A DNA stretch of 64,000 nt from Saprospiraceae bacterium (GTDB taxonomy: Bacteria; Bacteroidota; Bacteroidia; Chitinophagales; Saprospiraceae): NCBI GenBank assembly GCA_020628855.1, contig JAHDEL010000007.1, positions 58,783-122,782 of the forward strand, in the 5' to 3' direction. Each line of letters opens with the position of its first letter. Position 1 is the first letter of the stretch. The position numbers were made by a program, and so were the translations under genes. Shown in pieces: positions 1 to 9,543 of the stretch. The notes beneath the pieces are model-generated. The model was not told where the DNA came from and did no database searches. It was given only the letters and a program-made list of their open reading frames with translations.

Positions 1-2
1 TC

Positions 3-650
3 TTTAAGAAGACTTATGTTGATGTCATTAAAGTTAGTAGGGATGCGCATTTAGAATTTAGCTCAGCCATTGAAGGAGTATCCCCATTCTCGACAGTTAC
101 GTTTTCTGACAATGATTTTAGTCAAAGTTTTCACATGATTGCTAAATCTATTGCTGCCAGAAATACATTGAATTTTGCGAGACAAATCTTTTTTGTTGAG
201 CTTGATGGCTTTGATATGCATGATGAGTTACTTAATGCTCATACAGAGGCAATGACCCTCATTAATGATGCACTCCATGAGTTTAATTTAGCTATGGAGG
301 AACTTGGGACAGCAGATTGCGTGACTACGTTCACAATGTCAGAATTCTCAAGGACATTAACTTCTAATGGAAATGGAACAGACCATGCTTGGGGTGCCAA
401 CGTGATGGTAATGGGTGGAGCAGTCAATGGTGGAAGTATCTATGGAACGTATCCTAGTTTAGTGCTAGATGGGCCAGCCGAGGTAGGTGGAGGTGTACTT
501 ATACCAGATATTTCAACAGATGAATATTTTACGGAGTTGGCCCTTTGGTTTGGTGTTTCACCTACAGATCTCAGTATACTATTCCCGAACATTGGTAATT
601 TCTACGACACATCATCTAGTAGTTTACCACTAGGATTCTTATCAACATAA
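3..650 (+). CDS. DUF1501 family protein, C-terminal part (5' end outside window)
   Basis: The reading frame is open from the left edge, so this is the tail of a longer gene; the ATG at 135 is internal. The residues match the end of DUF1501 proteins: a predicted strand followed by FDMHD, a helix around ALHEFNLAMEELG, then MSEFSRTL and DHAWGANVMVMGG. DUF1501 proteins belong to the sulfatase/alkaline-phosphatase-like fold and are usually exported through Tat; in Bacteroidota they usually pair with a DUF1800 gene, expected upstream here. The biochemical role is not established. Confidence 0.85.
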   Translation, partial: FKKTYVDVIKVSRDAHLEFSSAIEGVSPFSTVTFSDNDFSQSFHMIAKSIAARNTLNFARQIFFVELDGFDMHDELLNAHTEAMTLINDALHEFNLAMEELGTADCVTTFTMSEFSRTLTSNGNGTDHAWGANVMVMGGAVNGGSIYGTYPSLVLDGPAEVGGGVLIPDISTDEYFTELALWFGVSPTDLSILFPNIGNFYDTSSSSLPLGFLST

Positions 651-671
651 TTCTGCATAACCCCAAATAGC

Positions 672-1343
672 ATGAAACAGAGTTTATATTTTCTCATTAT
701 ACTTTTTCTCATCTGCTCACAGGCAAATGAAGGATACGCACAATGTTTGCCGGATCGCCATAACACTTCCTTAAATACGCAATGGCTTTCATGTTCTGCT
801 TCTCAGAATCCGAATTCGAGTCGTGGGATGTCTCATTGGGCAATGTTAGCCCTCAATGAAGACAAGGGACTTGGGGAGGTAACACTCTGGAATCTCAACC
901 ACCCTTACCATTTAGATAACGGCATGAATCAAATAGCTATTGATGTCTCTCTAGATGGAAACAATTGGACAGAAGTGTACACAGGCAATCTACCTCAAGC
1001 TCAAGCCGATTCAGAGTATGAAGGAACAATGCTTATTGATTTAGGATGGGTAGGGGCAAGGTTTATTGTCATTACTTCATTATCCAATTATGGTGGATCA
1101 TGTCATGGACTTGCAGAGTTACGCATTGAGACTGGAGAATTTGATTGTGGTAGCGAATTCCTTACGGTAAATGCAAACCCAGTTTCTGCTGGACTGTATT
1201 CTGCTGATCAAGTCTTAACTTCAGAAGGTGTTGTAGCCAATAATGATGTCTGGCTCCAAGGTGGCAATCAAGTCTGTTTGGATCCAGGATTTGAGGTGCA
1301 AGTTGGCGCTACCTTTACTGCATCAAATGATCCATGTCAGTAA
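672..1343 (+). CDS. Secreted protein with discoidin-like and 3-coathanger stack domains
   Basis: The 223-residue product has a signal peptide (about residues 1-23, ending GYAQ). A galactose-binding/F5-8C-like beta sandwich follows at about 45-150 (ISVDGNNWTEVY-like strand, then LAELRIE). The C-terminal 60 residues (SAGLYSADQVLTSEG to VGATFTASN) match the 3-coathanger stack domain seen in many Saprospiria surface proteins. It starts 21 bases after the DUF1501 stop and may be co-transcribed. It is probably a small cell-surface or extracellular protein; the ligand is unknown. Confidence 0.6.
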   Translation: MKQSLYFLIILFLICSQANEGYAQCLPDRHNTSLNTQWLSCSASQNPNSSRGMSHWAMLALNEDKGLGEVTLWNLNHPYHLDNGMNQIAIDVSLDGNNWTEVYTGNLPQAQADSEYEGTMLIDLGWVGARFIVITSLSNYGGSCHGLAELRIETGEFDCGSEFLTVNANPVSAGLYSADQVLTSEGVVANNDVWLQGGNQVCLDPGFEVQVGATFTASNDPCQ

Positions 1344-1413
1344 TACATTAAACATATATACAATATTTAATATGTTAATATTCAGATATTTTAAATATTA
1401 AAATAATATTTAA

Positions 1414-1421
1414 TATATTTG
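1414..1421 (+). promoter_or_regulatory. Possible -7 box TATATTTG upstream of the SdrD-like gene
   Basis: The octamer fits the Bacteroidota consensus TAnnTTTG and lies 85 bases before the start at 1507, in a very AT-rich spacer (1344-1506) with several short AT palindromes. No clear -33 TTG element is visible, so this is weak. Confidence 0.3.
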
Positions 1422-1506
1422 TCTTTGCTAAGCCTCTGTAGGAGAGGTATACCATTCTGAGATTGTAATAGGGTTTACTACACCCTCATAAGGTCAATTA
1501 TCAGAA

Positions 1507-4113
1507 ATGGAAACTAAAGGTCGATTATTATTCTTAGTATGGCTATTTGTTAGTCTTTTATACTCAACAAATATTTTAGCCGATAATACTGCTGTTGTTG
1601 ATGACATCTATAATGTCAATACTATCAGCGAAGATTTTTCAAAAAAGTATATTTTAGGTCCTCTGCATGCTTCAGGCAACTATTCAACTACGGGTAGCGG
1701 TGCTTGTGTAAGTCTTCTAAAAAGTGGGACATTCAACGATGAAAACGGAGATGGTTATGCTCAAGTAGGAGAATCTATTTCCTATACGTTTACGGTATGT
1801 AATAATGGTACTGAGAATTTATTCAATATCACAGTAGCTGATCCCCAGGTCACTGTCGTTGGTGGTCCACTAGCTTTCTTGGCTTGGACAGGAAGCGGTA
1901 ACAATTGTAATGCTACTACTTTCTCTGCCAACTACATTTTAGATAATGCTGATATCGTTGCATGCCAAGTGACAAATACCGCATTGGTTTCAGCATTTGA
2001 TGGTCAAGGAAACTTCGTTTCTGACTTATCAGATGACCCTAATAACCCTACAAATGTTGATATTAATGGTGATGGGGACCCTGATGACCCAACAGTGATT
2101 AATCTACCAAAACCTCCTATTGGCGGTGGTGCAGCGTCACTTGTTTGGAAGGATCTTAATGCCAATGGAGTACAAGATATTGGTGAGCCAGGTGTCGGGA
2201 ATGTCATTGTCTCACTTTTTGACTGCCAAGGAAATTTTGTCAGTTCGACCGCTACAGACGGGACAGGTGCATATGGATTTAGTGGTTTAATACCAGGTGA
2301 TTATCAAGTACAGTTTGATTTAAGCAATCTTCCACCAGTGTGCACATTTACCTATCAGAATATTGGTTCTAGTACGATAGATAGTGACGCAAATGGAAGT
2401 GGTATGACTAATTGTTTCACTGTAACAAATGGTACAGTTGAAGACATTGATGCGGGACTTATTAATTATGCATCCATAGCTAGCTCAGTTTGGATAGATG
2501 TAGATGGTGATGGATATCGTGATTTTAATGAGCCTGGAATTGCAGGTGTCAGAGTGGAAGTATATAATTCTAGCGGCATTCTTGTAGATTATGTATTTAC
2601 TGGATTCAATGGTGAGTATGCTTTTGATCAATTATTCCCTGGGGACTATTACTTGAAGTTTGTGGCACCTAGCGGTTATGACACTACTTTCCCTAATTTA
2701 GGTAATGATGATACGAGAGATAGTGATGTTGATGGCAGTAATGGTGATGGCACTACAATGACTGTTAATGTTTCTTCTGGTGAAACCTACTCTACGCTTG
2801 GTGCAGGATATTATGAGTGTGTACTGCTTGGAGAACTCGTTTGGTATGATACTAATAAGAATGATGTCTTTGATGATGCTAGTGAAAATGGTATAAATGG
2901 TATTAAAGTCAGTGTGTATAGAGTTGTAAATGGATCTCCATCTTTATATGACTTCATGTATACAGGTCATAAGCCAGGAACTCCTTCTGATGATGGATAC
3001 TGGAAGATGTGTCTGCCTCCTGGTACGTATTATGTGCATTATGCAATACCTCCAGTAGGACTTGTTTTAGCAAATGCTAATGTTGGCGGAAATGATCTAC
3101 TTGATAGTGATGTAACTAACGCCAATGGATTAGGAACTACGGCATCATATACCTTATTGAGTGGTCAAGAGAAATGCGATATCGGTGCAGGATTCTATCC
3201 GCAAGCGACACTTGGTGATAGAATTTGGTATGATAGCAACCAGAATGGTGTTCAGGATATGAATGAAATTGGAGCTGCAAATATTCAAGTTAACCTGTAT
3301 AATAACGCTGGATCTCTTGTTGAATCAACGAGTACTGATGCCTCTGGAGAATACATCTTTGATTATTTAGGTCAGAGCCAATATTATATTGAGGTAAGCC
3401 CTCCGATTGGCTATGCAATTACCCAAGATAACTCTGGAAATGATGCTACAGATAGTGATATCGATCATAGTAATGGACCTAATACATCGCCTTACTACCA
3501 AACTGTATCTGATGAGCACATTGCTCATGTGGATGCTGGATTAATTTCTTCTTCAGTACTATCAGCAGATTGGTTAGGTATTAGTGGAGAAAGAGTTGGA
3601 GATATCAATAGGTTAACATGGGATTTGGCTCAAGATCAAACAGCAGAGTTCTATATTGTAGAAAGGCTAAACTCTCAAAATGAGTTTGACCCGATTGGTG
3701 ATGTCATTGCAAATGGTTCACCTGAACGTGTGTCATATGTCTATGATGATAGAGATGCAAGGTCTGCAGGTGAGTATTATTATAGGGTGAAGATGATCGC
3801 TGTAAATGGAGCAATCACTTATAGTGATATTGTTCTCATTACTGCAATAGATCGCAATAACGTAATTGCACTTTATCCTAACCCGGCTAGAGATCAAGTT
3901 ACCTTAACATTTGGACAAGTAATAAATTATGAAACTGCTAGTCTTAGTGTGTTTGACTCTACAGGCAAACTTTTGATTAGTGAAGGCTATAAAGATGGTT
4001 CGACAGTGGAAAATGTGAATATTCCAATTGGTCATCTTCTTCCTGGTGTTTACCAAGTCCAATTTACAATAGAAGATCGAAGCTTCCACGAGAAGCTACT
4101 GATTATAGATTAA
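1507..4113 (+). CDS. T9SS-secreted SdrD B-like repeat protein
   Basis: The 868-residue protein has a signal peptide (about 1-26), a DUF11-like Ig segment (about 65-200, with SYTFTVCNNG), four SdrD B-like repeats (about 208-320, 322-437, 438-560, 562-680) and a beta-sandwich linker (about 690-790). The repeats start with motifs such as SLVWKDLNANGVQD and GDRIWYDSNQNGVQD and carry Asp-rich calcium-binding-type loops. The last 75 residues (ALYPNPARDQV onward) are a T9SS type A sorting domain. In Bacteroidota such proteins are exported through T9SS and serve as large surface adhesins or scaffolds. A strong terminator lies just downstream. Confidence 0.88.
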   Translation: METKGRLLFLVWLFVSLLYSTNILADNTAVVDDIYNVNTISEDFSKKYILGPLHASGNYSTTGSGACVSLLKSGTFNDENGDGYAQVGESISYTFTVCNNGTENLFNITVADPQVTVVGGPLAFLAWTGSGNNCNATTFSANYILDNADIVACQVTNTALVSAFDGQGNFVSDLSDDPNNPTNVDINGDGDPDDPTVINLPKPPIGGGAASLVWKDLNANGVQDIGEPGVGNVIVSLFDCQGNFVSSTATDGTGAYGFSGLIPGDYQVQFDLSNLPPVCTFTYQNIGSSTIDSDANGSGMTNCFTVTNGTVEDIDAGLINYASIASSVWIDVDGDGYRDFNEPGIAGVRVEVYNSSGILVDYVFTGFNGEYAFDQLFPGDYYLKFVAPSGYDTTFPNLGNDDTRDSDVDGSNGDGTTMTVNVSSGETYSTLGAGYYECVLLGELVWYDTNKNDVFDDASENGINGIKVSVYRVVNGSPSLYDFMYTGHKPGTPSDDGYWKMCLPPGTYYVHYAIPPVGLVLANANVGGNDLLDSDVTNANGLGTTASYTLLSGQEKCDIGAGFYPQATLGDRIWYDSNQNGVQDMNEIGAANIQVNLYNNAGSLVESTSTDASGEYIFDYLGQSQYYIEVSPPIGYAITQDNSGNDATDSDIDHSNGPNTSPYYQTVSDEHIAHVDAGLISSSVLSADWLGISGERVGDINRLTWDLAQDQTAEFYIVERLNSQNEFDPIGDVIANGSPERVSYVYDDRDARSAGEYYYRVKMIAVNGAITYSDIVLITAIDRNNVIALYPNPARDQVTLTFGQVINYETASLSVFDSTGKLLISEGYKDGSTVENVNIPIGHLLPGVYQVQFTIEDRSFHEKLLIID

Positions 4114-4125
4114 TAACATTAAACG

Positions 4126-4151
4126 AGGAGGCTATTTTAGCCTCCTTTTTT
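4126..4151 (+). terminator. Rho-independent terminator
   Basis: An 8-bp stem (AGGAGGCT / AGCCTCCT) with a 5-base loop is followed by a T run. It ends the SdrD-like gene at 4113 and sits against the stop of the convergent peptidase gene. On the minus strand it lacks a T run. Confidence 0.85.
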
Positions 4152-6507
4152 ATTTAAGGAAGACCACATTCGCCAATAACTTACTGCCCGTGAGCCAGTA
4201 ACCTCTAAATACAGGGTTGTCCATCAAATTAATATACTCTCCTTCACCACTAGGAACAGCTATACCAGCCGCACTTCCTCGAATCAAAGGAATATTCTGT
4301 ATTGATGCAAATCCGCTTGCTACTGGGTTTTGAGTATACCTCAAGAATACATCTGCTTCAGATTTTGTAAGATAAAACTTATTGCCTCTGTGAAAAGTAT
4401 GAACTTCTTCTGAAGAAATACCTGTCCTGTACCTTGTATTATTATCAAATTCGGCATTGAATATTGAGCCGCCAATCGCTTGATTGTCAACAAATTTTTG
4501 CGACTTACCCGTTTTGTCAACCTCAAGTATTCTAGCTTTCACCAACTTTTGGTCTATTGCCCATTCCATGGCTGATTTTAAGCCAATGAGTTTGCCTCCA
4601 TTCTGAGTCCAAGTAAGGATGGCTTGTTCCAAGATAGGATGCATCGATTTAACCTTACCAGGCATGATTAATACATCATACTTTTCTAATTGCCAACTGG
4701 ATTGTCGATTAATATCCAGAAGTGTGATTGGGTAATGCCATACTTGATCAAAGTGATTCCAAATTGAACCTGCATCATACCCATTGAGTGATCCACCGAT
4801 AAACAAACCAACTTTCGGTAAGCTATGCGTACTTCTGTTACTTACTCTGGAGACTTCCAAAGATGTGGGAGCAATCAGATTTGCTTTGAGCAAAGCTTGG
4901 ATCTCTTCTAGGTTGTCATGTGTGATTTGGTACTCTAAAAAACTCTCATCTGTTGTAGAGGCGATTGTAAATTGATCATTTAGCTTCAGGGAAGAAAGCA
5001 GGCGCGGAATAAGAGTTTGACTCCATGGGATGTAAATAGGCTGGCCAACTTTGAGCATTCTGATGTCGAAAACATCTCTCTTTGAATTCTGTAATTGTGT
5101 TGATTGTTGGAGTCCGTAAGCCATCGGAAAATTCCATGTAGAGACGTCATAAAATATACTGTCTGGAAATTCTTTTGTTGGTTCGAGCATTGACTTCAGT
5201 AGCTTATATTGCGGTTGCTCATAAGGGACATAAATTGAGTGAGCATGATGTTCTTCGTATTTAATACTATGATTGTTGAGTAATGACTTGAAATAGTTGA
5301 TGATGTAGGGGTCATCTTGCGAAAGAAAATAACCTCTATCTCCATCTGCTTTAGCATCCCTCTTCACTTGGATGAAGAACCTTCTTTTGTAATCAATCAA
5401 TTGCTCGCTCATATCCAAAGTAGCTTTCCAAGAGCTGAAAGAAGTGACTACCTGATTTCTGATTGCAAAAGGAAAACTTATGACAGAGTCTTTTCTTTCC
5501 TGAAGATGCCCTTCTACTCCTGCTTGCTCGAATAGAATGCCGATACATCCTAAGGCATCCGGGTAGGTGCTACCTTTCCCATAGTAATAGTCATCAAAGC
5601 GTTTTTTGCTAAAGTATTGACTTCCGATAGAATCAAGGTTTTGCGCATGATAATGGCTAATGTCTTCTGTTATTTTTTGATTTTCTTGTGGAGTCAAAAG
5701 GTTAGTTCTTTCTGGCACACCTGGTTGGAAGAAGAAAGTACTGTTCTTACCCATTTCATGGTGGTCCGTAAGCACATTAGGATACCACTTATGATAGAGT
5801 GCGATTCTGGCTCTACTTTCAGGATGACTTAATAGTAGCCAATCTCTATTGAGATCAAACCAATAATGATTCCCTCTACCTGTTGGCCATCTTTCATGAA
5901 ATTCAATACCTAGAGGATCAGGATTAAGATATCTACTTCTGTGACTATTCACCCAAGTACTAAATCTGTGGAATCCATCAGGATTATAACAAGGATCGAA
6001 CAATATAATGACTGAAGAAAGTAACTCCTCAACAAAGGCACTCTTGCTGGCAGCCAGATAGTATAGCGCTAGCATGGCAGCATTTCCTCCACTGGCTTCA
6101 TCTCCATGAATACTGTAGCCTTGGTATAAGATGGCTGGAAGATTTGGATTCACTTCTGTGGTTTCTGAACCATTCACCAATTCCAAATGCTCTTGTTGGA
6201 TTACTTCTTTATTTGCAAGATTGTTTGCATTCGAAATAGTTATGAGGATTAGTGGCCGTTGTTCGTGCGAGTAGCCATAGGTCTCTATTTGCATGTGGTC
6301 AGATTCACTCGCAATTATTTCCATGTACCGAACTAATTGATCATGCGAAATGTGCCATTCCCCGACTTGGAACCCTAAAAATTCTTCAGGTGTAGTAATA
6401 GTAGAGTCATATTCCTCAACAGGTAGATAATAATTGATTGAAGGATAGTCCTGGCAGTATAGACTAATTGAAAGAATGGACAAACACAAGCAAATAGCTA
6501 TTCTCAT
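4150..6507 (-). CDS. M14 family zinc carboxypeptidase, secreted
   Basis: The 785-residue product has a signal peptide (about 1-18). Zinc ligands of the M14 fold are visible: H134 and E137 in IHGDEASG, and the third His in TDHHEMG (about 249-250). NPDG at 175-178 is a family motif, and E327 in GILFEQAG fits the catalytic Glu. The C-terminal half (about 400-785) carries no catalytic motif and has a glutamine-amidotransferase-like look (GLFIGGSLNGYD, DVLIMPGK), as in many large Bacteroidota M14 peptidases. It probably trims extracellular or periplasmic peptides. Confidence 0.88.
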   Translation of the reverse strand: MRIAICLCLSILSISLYCQDYPSINYYLPVEEYDSTITTPEEFLGFQVGEWHISHDQLVRYMEIIASESDHMQIETYGYSHEQRPLILITISNANNLANKEVIQQEHLELVNGSETTEVNPNLPAILYQGYSIHGDEASGGNAAMLALYYLAASKSAFVEELLSSVIILFDPCYNPDGFHRFSTWVNSHRSRYLNPDPLGIEFHERWPTGRGNHYWFDLNRDWLLLSHPESRARIALYHKWYPNVLTDHHEMGKNSTFFFQPGVPERTNLLTPQENQKITEDISHYHAQNLDSIGSQYFSKKRFDDYYYGKGSTYPDALGCIGILFEQAGVEGHLQERKDSVISFPFAIRNQVVTSFSSWKATLDMSEQLIDYKRRFFIQVKRDAKADGDRGYFLSQDDPYIINYFKSLLNNHSIKYEEHHAHSIYVPYEQPQYKLLKSMLEPTKEFPDSIFYDVSTWNFPMAYGLQQSTQLQNSKRDVFDIRMLKVGQPIYIPWSQTLIPRLLSSLKLNDQFTIASTTDESFLEYQITHDNLEEIQALLKANLIAPTSLEVSRVSNRSTHSLPKVGLFIGGSLNGYDAGSIWNHFDQVWHYPITLLDINRQSSWQLEKYDVLIMPGKVKSMHPILEQAILTWTQNGGKLIGLKSAMEWAIDQKLVKARILEVDKTGKSQKFVDNQAIGGSIFNAEFDNNTRYRTGISSEEVHTFHRGNKFYLTKSEADVFLRYTQNPVASGFASIQNIPLIRGSAAGIAVPSGEGEYINLMDNPVFRGYWLTGSKLLANVVFLK

Positions 6508-6535
6508 GGTTGGAATAATTAATTTTGTGTAAGAT

Positions 6536-6835
6536 ATGTACAGAACTTTACTTTTGGTAGGGGCAGGATTGATGTTTGTCTTCTTGGTCCTTAATGTCTA
6601 CTTTCGAATCAAAGTATGGAAGCACTATAAAGAGTTGTTACGTTATAAAGTTGAATTTCCAACTCGGTATATTGTTGACACAAAGAAGTTGAAGGAGGAG
6701 ATAGTGCCCAAATATCCTGAGGCAGAGAAAGCAATCCTTGGTTTCAGTAGGCATATTCAGATTTCTCTAAGAATTGCTTCAATCTTACTCATGCTCATTA
6801 CTTTATTTGCTGCAATTAATTATTACTATAAATAG
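6536..6835 (+). CDS. Small two-helix membrane protein, unknown function
   Basis: The 99-residue product has one hydrophobic helix at about 4-22 and another at about 76-93, with a charged segment between (KKLKEEIVPKYPEAEKA). It lies 8 bases upstream of the rhodanese gene and is probably co-transcribed. I do not recognise the family. It diverges from the peptidase gene with only 28 bases between the starts. Confidence 0.6.
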   Translation: MYRTLLLVGAGLMFVFLVLNVYFRIKVWKHYKELLRYKVEFPTRYIVDTKKLKEEIVPKYPEAEKAILGFSRHIQISLRIASILLMLITLFAAINYYYK

Positions 6836-6843
6836 AATAAACA

Positions 6844-7242
6844 ATGAATAGATTCATCATGATTTTGGCTGCTTTAATTGCTTTTGGGTGCAATACAAAT
6901 ACCAAAGAAGCAACAAAGAGTAACGTTACTGATAGCAACTCCATTGAAATGACTGCAACGGATCTTGCTAAAAACGGTGTAGGAAACGATGTGATTCTTA
7001 TTGATGTGAGAACTCCAGAAGAAATTGCAGAAGGTAAAATCAAGAATGCTTTAGAAATAGATTATGTTGCAAATGACTTTCAAAGTAAGATATTGGAGCT
7101 AGATAAGACAAAAAATTATGTAGTGTATTGTCGAAGTGGGGGGAGAAGTGGCAAAGCTGTTGAGTTTATGCTTTCAGAAGGATTTGAGAGCGTGAAGAAT
7201 GTTACTGGAGGTATGATGGAGTACGAAGAAGCGTTGAAATAA
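6844..7242 (+). CDS. Rhodanese-like domain lipoprotein
   Basis: The signal peptide ends in a lipobox (AFGC, Cys16), so the protein should be a lipoprotein. A single rhodanese domain spans about 35-132, with LIDVRTPEE and the active-site loop CRSGGRSG (catalytic Cys96). The family binds persulfide sulfur on this Cys and moves it to thiol acceptors or cyanide; single-domain periplasmic versions commonly act in sulfur relay or thiol handling. It follows a small membrane protein at 8 bases. Confidence 0.85.
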   Translation: MNRFIMILAALIAFGCNTNTKEATKSNVTDSNSIEMTATDLAKNGVGNDVILIDVRTPEEIAEGKIKNALEIDYVANDFQSKILELDKTKNYVVYCRSGGRSGKAVEFMLSEGFESVKNVTGGMMEYEEALK

Positions 7243-7308
7243 TTTAGCTTTGCATTCTCTAGCAAGGAGAATTCATATATATTTACTTTTTTAATTTATA
7301 CACAACTA

Positions 7309-8046
7309 ATGAAGAAATTACTAGGATGTCTACTTTGCATTTTTATGCTAGGACAAGTCTATGGACAACGTGCCGCTAAATTTTGGTGGTTTGATACTGG
7401 TGTGAAAGCACAATTTGGAGCAACTAGTCTCTATAGCCAGGCAATAGCAGATAATAATACTTGGGCATATGATGTTACAACTGGCTACTCATATGGAGCA
7501 AAGTTTGGTATTAATAAAGGAACAAGTGGTCTGACTATTGATGTCATGCTTGCACAAGGCGAACAAGATTTTGAGTATGTCCCGAATCAGGATGGGAGTC
7601 AAGACTTAAAAGCGAGTTGGAATTCTATCGATTTATATACATTATATCGAAATAATCGTCAGTTGGGTTATGTTGAACTAGGACCTAAATTTTCTTTTTT
7701 AAATAAAGCTGAGCTATCAAATATTGACGGCACAGGTACACAAGATATTGCTGAATACTTTGAAAGTAACGTAGTGAGTGCAGTGCTTGGTTTTGGTGCT
7801 TATTTCATAGGGAGTGACGGTGCTTTCAGTGGTATTGTCGGATTAAGGTTAGAATATGGTTTGACAGATGCAATTAATGCTGATGGTCATGGTGCAGGTG
7901 CTCCTATACTTGATGCGGCTTTATACAAAGATGGCGTAACAAGTACAGCTCCCATTTTTGCTGGAGTATCCTTTGAACTCAACTGGGGAATAGGATACCT
8001 TGGTAAAGCCAGTTGTGGAGGAAGGTCTAAGTTCATTAAATTCTAA
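7309..8046 (+). CDS. Outer-membrane beta-barrel protein, unknown function
   Basis: The 245-residue product has a signal peptide (about 1-19, ending VYGQ) and alternating short amphipathic strands rich in Gly, Tyr and Phe throughout, typical of a small outer-membrane barrel of the porin/OmpW-like type. Examples are YELGPKFSFLNK-like and GLRLEYGLTDA segments. It has no close functional motif. A strong terminator follows at 8091, so it is a separate unit from the YceI gene. Confidence 0.6.
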   Translation: MKKLLGCLLCIFMLGQVYGQRAAKFWWFDTGVKAQFGATSLYSQAIADNNTWAYDVTTGYSYGAKFGINKGTSGLTIDVMLAQGEQDFEYVPNQDGSQDLKASWNSIDLYTLYRNNRQLGYVELGPKFSFLNKAELSNIDGTGTQDIAEYFESNVVSAVLGFGAYFIGSDGAFSGIVGLRLEYGLTDAINADGHGAGAPILDAALYKDGVTSTAPIFAGVSFELNWGIGYLGKASCGGRSKFIKF

Positions 8047-8090
8047 AGAGAAAGTCCAGAAAAGACTCTTTTTATAAATACAAAAGATAC

Positions 8091-8121
8091 AGGCTGTTCA
8101 TTTTTTGAGCAGCCTTTTTTT
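8091..8121 (+). terminator. Rho-independent terminator
   Basis: A 9-bp stem (AGGCTGTTC / GAGCAGCCT, one G-T pair) with a T-rich loop is followed by a T run, 45 bases after the barrel gene. Confidence 0.85.
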
Positions 8122-8192
8122 GTGTTCTAAAACAAAAAGTCTTTTTTCAGTGTTTAAACATCGAAAACCTATTATTAATCTAAATTTTAATT

Positions 8193-8786
8193 ATGAAAAC
8201 ACTGTTTTACTCATCTCTTTCGATGATAGCATTCTCTGTATTATTCATGTCATTCAACGCACCAACTGAAAGCAAATCAGTTAACATTGAACAAAGTAAT
8301 GTTCACTGGAAGGCTTATAAAGTTACAGGTTCGCACGAAGGTGATCTCAAACTCCAATCAGGAAGCCTCGTTTTTGAAGATGATATATTAATTGGTGGAG
8401 AGGTTATTATCGATATGAATTCAATAACATGTACTGATTTGGAAGCAGGCATGGGCAAAGAGAAGTTAGAAGGTCACTTAAAATCTGATGACTTCTTTGC
8501 TACAGAAAAGTATCCCGAAGCTAGACTTGAAATAACTCAAGTGATATCTAGAGGTACTCCCGGCGATTATAAAGTTGTTGGAGATATTACAATCAAAGAC
8601 AAAACAGAATCAATCAAATTTAATACAGTAGTAACACCTGGCGAAACAGCCTCCAAGGCAGTTGCATCATTAACATTGGACAGAACAGAATTTGATGTCA
8701 GATATGGTTCAGGAAGTTTCTTCGAAAACCTAGGTGATAAGACTATCTATGATGAATTTGAACTCCAAGTTGAAATTCAATTTTAG
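8193..8786 (+). CDS. YceI family protein
   Basis: The 197-residue secreted protein has a signal peptide (about 1-26) and a YceI lipocalin-like barrel: SNVHWKAYKVTGSHEG, MNSITCTDL, the LEGHLKSDDFF block and the VVGDITIKDKTESI block. YceI proteins bind isoprenoid-type lipids in a deep pocket; the exact ligand cannot be read here. The length is normal for the family. It stands as a single gene between two terminators. Confidence 0.88.
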   Translation: MKTLFYSSLSMIAFSVLFMSFNAPTESKSVNIEQSNVHWKAYKVTGSHEGDLKLQSGSLVFEDDILIGGEVIIDMNSITCTDLEAGMGKEKLEGHLKSDDFFATEKYPEARLEITQVISRGTPGDYKVVGDITIKDKTESIKFNTVVTPGETASKAVASLTLDRTEFDVRYGSGSFFENLGDKTIYDEFELQVEIQF

Positions 8787-8798
8787 CAAATAATTACT

Positions 8799-8827
8799 AT
8801 CAGGGAAGAGGCAGACTCTTCTCTGAT
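8799..8827. terminator. Convergent hairpin between two genes
   Basis: A 12-bp stem (ATCAGGGAAGAG / CTCTTCTCTGAT, one G-T pair) with a 5-base loop fills the 42-base gap between the YceI gene and a convergent gene. The T run is weak on both strands, so it is probably a bidirectional but imperfect terminator. Confidence 0.6.
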
Positions 8828-8828
8828 A

Positions 8829-9290
8829 TCAAACTTTATTTTGGAGCGTGATTCCATTCTGGTCAATACAGAACTCTATATTGATAAAGTCTTCGAACTG
8901 ACCGTTAGAGAGCAAAATGTTTTCTCCTGATTCTGTAGTAATAGTAATATGGTCTCCTTCTTCTTGACAAGCTATACCGTCTCCCCAACTATCATAGATT
9001 GTAAACTCATAACACCCGTTTAGTACACAAACAGAAGTGCTTACTGTTTCGAAGTTATCTTCAAGTGTATAATATTCTCCGTCTGCCACTTTATTATAAA
9101 TGTCAGTGTTAATCAAAGTCCATGATATTTCATCAGCGTTTGCATCAAGGGTTATTGATACATTTAATACTTCAGCACATGCATCATCCGGGTTGGAATT
9201 AGCGAGGGTAGTACCTTGACAAATGAAAAGGCCTAAACAAAGAGTAAGAAATGACTGAATACAAAATAATCGAAGAGTTTTCATGGGCAT
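8829..9290 (-). CDS. Secreted protein of unknown function
   Basis: The 153-residue product has a signal peptide (about 1-30); a second ATG at codon 3 is an equally good start. The mature part contains a Cys-flanked segment CYEFTIYDSWGDG. This resembles the beta-strand modules with a YDSWGDG core found in T9SS-exported metalloproteases of Bacteroidota, here without a catalytic or sorting domain. No enzymatic motif is seen. Confidence 0.5.
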   Translation of the reverse strand: MPMKTLRLFCIQSFLTLCLGLFICQGTTLANSNPDDACAEVLNVSITLDANADEISWTLINTDIYNKVADGEYYTLEDNFETVSTSVCVLNGCYEFTIYDSWGDGIACQEEGDHITITTESGENILLSNGQFEDFINIEFCIDQNGITLQNKV

Positions 9291-9543
9291 TAAGTTTTCT
9301 AGTTCTCAACAGTGTTTACTTAATAGTTGTCATTTGACTTTGTTATCAAGTTCTATTCAAACCAAAGACATTTACGGTTACAATGCTTGGTTGAGGTCAA
9401 AATCTAATACGATTTCAATGAAAACCCTGATAATTCAGTCCAACTCTTAAGTATTAACCACGAAGAGAACCATTGTTCATTAAGACTGTTAGTACTTAGA
9501 ATGCCTTTTAGACGCAATAATTATCAATAAGTAACATATTACT

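Noticed and set aside
4150..6507. Small frames antisense to or inside the peptidase gene (for example 5317-5535, 5617-5832)
   Set aside because: They lack family features and follow the codon shadow of the true gene.
9321..9332. Half of an operator (TAATAGTTGTCATTTG resembles the 35748 site)
   Set aside because: The left half is TAA instead of TGA, there is no tandem partner, and no -7 box at the set distance.
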